Positions 43,605 through 47,568 of a stretch of DNA of 47,568 bases are shown piece by piece (the stretch's first letter is position 1; each line of letters starts with the position of its first letter). Below the pieces are notes generated by a model. That model searched no databases. It had not been told where the DNA came from and saw only the letters and a list, made by a program, of their open reading frames with translations. Origin of the DNA: Psittacicella gerlachiana (lineage in GTDB: Bacteria; Pseudomonadota; Gammaproteobacteria; Enterobacterales; Psittacicellaceae); the NCBI RefSeq assembly GCF_003585965.1, contig NZ_NRJF01000029.1:1-47568 (forward strand), in the 5' to 3' direction. A program made the translations under genes and the position numbers.

Positions 43605-45566
43605 TTAATAATCGATTTCGGTATCTTCTTCAAGATAAGTGTAACCTGACATTCCCGCTTCTAATTCTTTTAAGAATTTAACTTTATCGACTTGCGATAA
43701 ATTTGAAGCATAGATTTGTTCACGATATCTTTCAAGAATTTTCTTCGGATCTATATACACATACTCGAGCATGTCAGATACTGTATTCCCGTGATAGAGA
43801 TCAATGATCTCAAACTTATCCGGTCCAGTAATACGTATATCTACGGTCGTGGTATCACCAAAAAGATTGTGCATATTTCCTAGAGTTTCTTGATAAGCTC
43901 CTAACATGAAAAAGCCCATTAACGGAGGATTATCTACCTCAAAATCCGGCATTGGTAGGGTAGTAGCAATCCCATCGCCATCTATATAGCTTTCAACTAA
44001 ACCATCAGAGTCACAAGTAATATCAAGAAGAATTGCTCGACGTTCAATTGGAGCATTTAACTGACTAATCGGCACTACAGGGAACTGTTGGTCAATCCCC
44101 CAAGCATCAGGTAAAGATTGGAATAAACTAAAGTTCACCCAAATTTTATCAGCAAAACGCTCTTGTAATTCATCGATTACTTGACGGTGTGAACGGTTTT
44201 GTGAAGTAAAGAGTTTAGCTACTTCCGAACAAATATTTAAATATAATTGTTCTGCATAGGCTCTTTGCTCTAAAGAAATAGTTCCTACATTGTACTGTTG
44301 GTGTACATCTTCAAGATCAAATTGACCTTCATGAATCCAAGTACGTAGAGAACGTTTATCACGATTATTATTAATATTTTCCCAAGTTTCCCATAAACTA
44401 TGTAAAACTGTCGGGTCCTGCTCTTTTGGTGGAGCTAATTTTTGTGATTCATAACGCTCAACCCCAATTACATTTGAGATTAATAACGCATGATGAGCAG
44501 TAGTAGCACGTCCTGACTCAGTAAAAATATCTGGGTGAGGTAAATTATTATCATCACAAATTTGCCCAATTCCCCAAATAATAGTTTCCGCATATTCACG
44601 TAAACCATAGTCTACAGAGCGATCAGAACCTACACGGCTACCATCATAATCCACACCTAAACCACCACCTACGTCAAAGCATTTAATTTCTACACCTAAT
44701 TTCGCTAATTCAACATAGAAACGAGCTGATTCACGTACGCCTGTAGCTATATCACGAATACTACCTAATTGTGAACCTAAGTGGAAATGTAATAATTGTA
44801 AACTATCTAATTTGTTTTCTTCACGTAAAATATCAACAAGCTTTAATACTTGCGTTGAAGAAAGTCCAAATTTAGATTTTTCCCCTCCCGAAGATTGCCA
44901 TTTCCCAGCTCCTTGTGAAGCTAAACGAGCTCTTACCCCTAAACGAGGTAATACCCCTAGGCGTTCTGATTCTTCAAGAACTAAATAAATTTCAGAGAGT
45001 TTTTCAATTACTAAATATACTTTATGTCCTAGCTTTTCAGCCATGAGAGCATAACGTACATATTCTAAATCTTTATACCCATTACATACAATTGTATGTT
45101 TCTTTAAACCAGCGTGGGCAATTACTGCCATTAATTCAGCTTTAGAACCAGCTTCAAGACCATATTTTTGTCCCGAGTGCTTTAAAGCTTCAACAACACG
45201 ACTGTGTTGGTTTACTTTAATTGGATAAACTAAAGTATACTCACCCTTATATTCATAATCTGCGATTACTGTCGAGAAGGCTTTATTAATAGAACGTAAA
45301 CGATGCTTAATAATTTGCGGAAAGCAAAATAATGCAGGTAAACGAGCTCCGTATGATTCTTCCATACGTTGTGCAAGTTTATTTAATGAAATACGGTTTT
45401 CTGGTTTATCAGGATTTGGACAAACATAAACTTCACCGTTTTCATCTACGTTATAGTACCCCATTCCCCAATATTGAATATTACTTACTTCACGGAGGCT
45501 TTGTTGATTGCCATCAACCGCAATGTGAGATAATGGAGTAATTGAAGGAGCAATAGAATCAGCCAC
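43605..45566 (-). CDS. speA: Biosynthetic arginine decarboxylase
   Basis: A PLP enzyme of the alanine-racemase-like fold (group IV) that turns arginine into agmatine, the first step of this putrescine route. It has the PLP lysine Lys117 in [52 protein letters not shown], the active-site block ITCDSDG, and [14 protein letters not shown]. The 653 residues compare with 658 in E. coli. The start is GTG at 45566, supported by AGGGGA 7 bp upstream and by the match [15 protein letters not shown] to the E. coli N-terminus. It is the first gene of the speA-speB operon. Confidence 0.97.
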   Translation of the reverse strand: MADSIAPSITPLSHIAVDGNQQSLREVSNIQYWGMGYYNVDENGEVYVCPNPDKPENRISLNKLAQRMEESYGARLPALFCFPQIIKHRLRSINKAFSTVIADYEYKGEYTLVYPIKVNQHSRVVEALKHSGQKYGLEAGSKAELMAVIAHAGLKKHTIVCNGYKDLEYVRYALMAEKLGHKVYLVIEKLSEIYLVLEESERLGVLPRLGVRARLASQGAGKWQSSGGEKSKFGLSSTQVLKLVDILREENKLDSLQLLHFHLGSQLGSIRDIATGVRESARFYVELAKLGVEIKCFDVGGGLGVDYDGSRVGSDRSVDYGLREYAETIIWGIGQICDDNNLPHPDIFTESGRATTAHHALLISNVIGVERYESQKLAPPKEQDPTVLHSLWETWENINNNRDKRSLRTWIHEGQFDLEDVHQQYNVGTISLEQRAYAEQLYLNICSEVAKLFTSQNRSHRQVIDELQERFADKIWVNFSLFQSLPDAWGIDQQFPVVPISQLNAPIERRAILLDITCDSDGLVESYIDGDGIATTLPMPDFEVDNPPLMGFFMLGAYQETLGNMHNLFGDTTTVDIRITGPDKFEIIDLYHGNTVSDMLEYVYIDPKKILERYREQIYASNLSQVDKVKFLKELEAGMSGYTYLEEDTEIDY

Positions 45567-45683
45567 TGCTTATTCCCCTAAAAATAGATAATTAATAATA
45601 TCCTTAACTCTGACAACAGAAGCAAGGTACAAAATAAAATTGCAAAGAGTTACGAAAAATAAGGTGTCATTTTGCGAGTTATA

Positions 45684-45689
45684 TTATAA
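45684..45689 (-). promoter_or_regulatory. Candidate -10 of speAB
   Basis: Minus-strand TATAAT inside the palindrome GTTATAATATAAC, about 118 bp before the GTG start. No good -35. Confidence 0.35.
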
Positions 45690-45713
45690 CTTAAAAAACG
45701 AACTTATGAGGGT

Positions 45714-45748
45714 AAAGAGAAAAAATTTTTATCTTTAATGATCTCTTT
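45714..45748 (-). terminator. Weak terminator after rlmE
   Basis: AAAGAGA (45714-45720) pairs with TCTCTTT (45742-45748). On the minus strand an inner TTTTTT precedes the closing arm. It directly touches the rlmE stop codon. Confidence 0.45.
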
Positions 45749-46378
45749 TTATCCTTTATAGTCTAAAGCGACAATGTATACTTCACGAGAACGATCACGA
45801 GAAGCATCTGGCTTACGAATACGCACTGTTTTAAACATTTGACGTACTTCTTTTAAATACTCCTCAAAGCCTTCACCATGGAAAATTTTTATGACAAAGC
45901 TTCCACCTTTGGCTAAGCAGTCTTTAACCATTTCTAAAGCTAGCTCACAAAGATACATAGCTCGAGGAATATCTACATTAGGATTTCCTGAAAAGTTAGG
46001 AGCCATATCAGAAAGAATCACATTTACTTCACGTCCATCAATCATGGTCATGAGCTTTTCTAAAACACTTTCTTCCCTAAAGTCGCCTTGTAAAAAATCT
46101 ACATTAAATAATGGATCCATTGGCAAAATATCACAAGCGATTACCTTACCATTTTCTCCAATTACCGTAGAAGCATATTGTGACCAGCCTCCAGGAGCAG
46201 CTCCTAAATCCACCACAATCATATCTTTACGAAAAATACGATCTACTTTTTGGATTTCTTCAAGCTTAAAATAAGCACGTGATCTTAGTTTATTTGCATG
46301 TGCTTTTTGTACATAATGATCTTTAAAATGTTCATTGAGCCAACGTCGTGAACTTACAGAAATATTCTTTTTTGCCAT
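45749..46378 (-). CDS. rlmE: 23S rRNA (uridine-2'-O)-methyltransferase RlmE
   Basis: It methylates U2552 of 23S rRNA (E. coli numbering) late in 50S assembly. With the ATG at 46378 the protein has exactly 209 residues, as in E. coli. The catalytic tetrad falls on the same numbers: Lys38 (AYFKLEE), Asp124 (SDMAPN), Lys164 (VIKIFHG) and Glu199 (SREVY). The SAM loop is [14 protein letters not shown]. That agreement decides the start; a TTG 13 codons upstream lies inside a hairpin and adds unrelated residues. The start has no evident ribosome-binding site. It is downstream of the SemiSWEET gene and may be read from the same promoter; the usual partner ftsH is not in the window. Confidence 0.96.
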   Translation of the reverse strand: MAKKNISVSSRRWLNEHFKDHYVQKAHANKLRSRAYFKLEEIQKVDRIFRKDMIVVDLGAAPGGWSQYASTVIGENGKVIACDILPMDPLFNVDFLQGDFREESVLEKLMTMIDGREVNVILSDMAPNFSGNPNVDIPRAMYLCELALEMVKDCLAKGGSFVIKIFHGEGFEEYLKEVRQMFKTVRIRKPDASRDRSREVYIVALDYKG

Positions 46379-46407
46379 AATAATAAAAAAATTACATGAG
46401 AACAAAG

Positions 46408-46460
46408 CAAAGCTCAAGATTTAGTTTCTTACTTTGTAAGAAGCTAATCCTTGAGCTTTG
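46408..46460 (-). repeat. Long imperfect hairpin between the SemiSWEET gene and rlmE
   Basis: CAAAGCTCAAG (46408-46418) pairs with CTTGAGCTTTG (46450-46460). Inside, TTTCTTAC pairs with GTAAGAAG around TTT, with a small bulge region between. It could be a terminator (the minus-strand tail CTTTGTTCT is only moderately T-rich) or an RNA-processing site that sets the ratio of the two genes. Confidence 0.7.
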
Positions 46461-46465
46461 GTTAT

Positions 46466-46732
46466 TTATAAAAGATTAATAATTGCCAAAATTGCAGCCG
46501 TGTAACCAAAGAAAACTCCTGGAATATTAGCTACCGCTAGAGGTAAATCTCTATCCGGTTTAAATAATCCATATACTACCCATAAGCTACAGTTAATCCC
46601 TGCAGCCAACGGCTGAATAAAATCCCCTGAGACACCATGCAAACTATTCCATATTTGTGGTATATAAGCTATATACATTAACATAGAAGTAAAAGTTGCA
46701 ATCCAGCCTACAATATTAAACGTTTTTTCCAA
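46466..46732 (-). CDS. SemiSWEET (MtN3/PQ-loop) sugar transporter
   Basis: A small three-helix half transporter that dimerises in the inner membrane and passes sugars by facilitated diffusion in known members. Features are IVGWIATFTSMLMYIAYIPQIW (helix 1 with the PQ motif), HGVSGDFIQPLAAGINCSLWVVYGLF (helix 2 with the conserved Asn) and IPGVFFGYTAAILAIINLL (helix 3). Start: AGGGAG lies 6 bp before a TTG at 46732, giving 88 residues, the usual SemiSWEET size and N-terminus. An ATG nine codons upstream has no ribosome-binding site and would place that site inside the gene, so the TTG is preferred. The substrate is unknown. Confidence 0.8.
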   Translation of the reverse strand: MEKTFNIVGWIATFTSMLMYIAYIPQIWNSLHGVSGDFIQPLAAGINCSLWVVYGLFKPDRDLPLAVANIPGVFFGYTAAILAIINLL

Positions 46733-46759
46733 AATCGACTCCCTGATGTCTTTTTGCAT

Positions 46760-47455
46760 GTACGTATAACTGATAAAAAAATCAGTGCAAGGAAAAACGT
46801 ATTTATATACCTCCTCCCTTTCTTTAATTACTTAAGTAAGGACAATTGCCCTAAGTTATTATTTGTGCTAAAAATAGAGCAAACTGTTTACGCTGTAAAC
46901 AGTTTTACTAATTTATAAACATTTATATTCTTTATAACAATGATGAGATTATGGAAATAATCTATCGATAATTATTTAAGATAATCGCTTAAGTAACCTT
47001 TTTGCTTTTACTTAAAAACAAAAAATACGCCATTACATAGTCAACATTATGGATCTAAGGTCTCCAAATGCTCCTTTGCGGGTCTAAATTAAGGATTAGT
47101 TTTTTCGAAAAAATTTATTGAGTTTTAGTTTTAAATTTTGGAGGTTTAGAACTTTGCATTAAAGCTTTGGGTTAAGTTTGTTTAAGCTTTTGTTTAAATT
47201 TTTACTAAACCTTTGTTAATACTTTTTTACTTTCTCAATAAAGCTTTTCGAACTAACTAAGACTACATAAAATCACACAAAGTTTATGTTAATAATAGTA
47301 ATGTATTTAGATAAGTATCAATAAATATTGTAATAAATACCGACACCTAATCTTATCTAAATTTTATCTATGCCGTATATTATACCCTATTTTTTGTATT
47401 ACTAAATAAAAAATAAGCATATTTTACAACTTCTAATAACTTTTAAGAGCATTTA
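46760..47455. other. About 700 bp without a recognised gene
   Basis: AT-rich, no coding frame of note. It contains the hairpin at 46881-46905 and a small CTGAT/ATCAG repeat near 46772-46787 just upstream of the SemiSWEET gene. The stretch 47080-47260 is rich in TTTAG/TTTAA/GGTTTAG-like words without a clear period. Confidence 0.4.
46881..46905. repeat. Perfect hairpin in the right intergenic region
   Basis: AAACTGTTTAC (46881-46891) pairs fully with GTAAACAGTTT (46895-46905) around GCT. The T run that would make a good terminator is missing on both sides (TACTAATTT on plus, GCTCTATTTTT on minus), though the minus side is closer. An operator or small-RNA end are alternatives. Confidence 0.6.
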
Positions 47456-47464
47456 TGTTATAAT
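47456..47464 (+). promoter_or_regulatory. Extended -10 promoter of the right-edge gene
   Basis: TGTTATAAT is a perfect TGnTATAAT, 48 bp before the ATG of the partial gene. Confidence 0.55.
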
Positions 47465-47512
47465 AGTTTGCTTGTAGTTACAAAATATTGTCAATTTAAA
47501 TTTGAGGTTTTC

Positions 47513-47568
47513 ATGGCTTTAAAATTAACAACTGCGGTTAAAAAAGAATTATTTGGCCTATCTCATGA
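47513..47568 (+). CDS. N-terminal fragment of an unknown protein
   Basis: An ATG with TGAGG about 8 bp upstream and an extended -10 promoter starts a frame reading MALKLTTAVKKELFGLSH that runs off the window. There is no signal peptide; the start is amphipathic and basic. Eighteen codons are too few to name a family. Confidence 0.6.
   Translation, partial: MALKLTTAVKKELFGLSH

Noticed and set aside
46379-46417. Upstream TTG start for rlmE
   Set aside because: It lies in a hairpin and adds 13 unrelated residues. With ATG 46378 the length and all catalytic residue numbers match E. coli RlmE.
1-47568. tRNA, rRNA, CRISPR arrays and prophage genes
   Set aside because: None was recognised by reading both strands. 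A tRNA search program was not available, so a missed tRNA cannot be fully excluded.

Overview
The window comes from an AT-rich gammaproteobacterium close to the Pasteurellales. Evidence for this is a MetJ-type repressor, PntA very like the E. coli protein, an RlmE with all four catalytic residues at E. coli positions, a TamA-TamB pair, SpeA-SpeB, PBP1A and a Fur-box-like site. Many proteins are longer than their family norm. A Psittacicella-like host would fit, but that is inference. No tRNA, rRNA, CRISPR array, insertion sequence or phage gene was seen.

Layout: the left edge holds the end of a broken gene and a terminator, then the proton-translocating transhydrogenase operon pntA-pntB. A second plus-strand operon carries a SprT-like zinc protein, a large Rep/UvrD-type helicase with a BRCT-like tail, and galE. 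metJ (minus strand, with a long extra C-terminus) and rlmB are divergent. Next come a very large protein with a 5-formyltetrahydrofolate cyclo-ligase domain (minus), then a YdjA-like nitroreductase, serA and thiL (plus). An exported tannase-like protein that seems to have lost its catalytic residues (minus) is divergent from aroB and a GNAT acetyltransferase (plus). From 21.5 kb onward every recognisable complete gene is on the minus strand.

The accessory heart is 21.5-25.8 kb. It holds two paralogous TagB/TagF-like glycerophosphotransferase genes and a membrane-anchored, possibly TagC-like propeller protein. Each of the two transcription units is preceded by a copy of a ~300-bp repeat. The repeat carries an extended -10 promoter, a ~165-nt structured RNA with a ten-G tract, and an intrinsic terminator lying before the genes. 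The two copies differ mainly in stems and loops, and the changes largely keep base pairing. This points to a selected RNA structure: a leader/attenuator or small RNA tied to surface-polymer genes. It is the best candidate here for an undescribed system.

The remainder is a SitA/YfeA-like metal-binding protein behind a Fur-box-like site, tamB and tamA, two tandem ApaH-like proteins that both lack the GNHD histidine, an unidentified possible glycosyltransferase, mrcA (PBP1A), a ZipA-like membrane protein, speB and speA (putrescine from arginine), rlmE, a SemiSWEET, and the first codons of an unknown plus-strand gene at the right edge.
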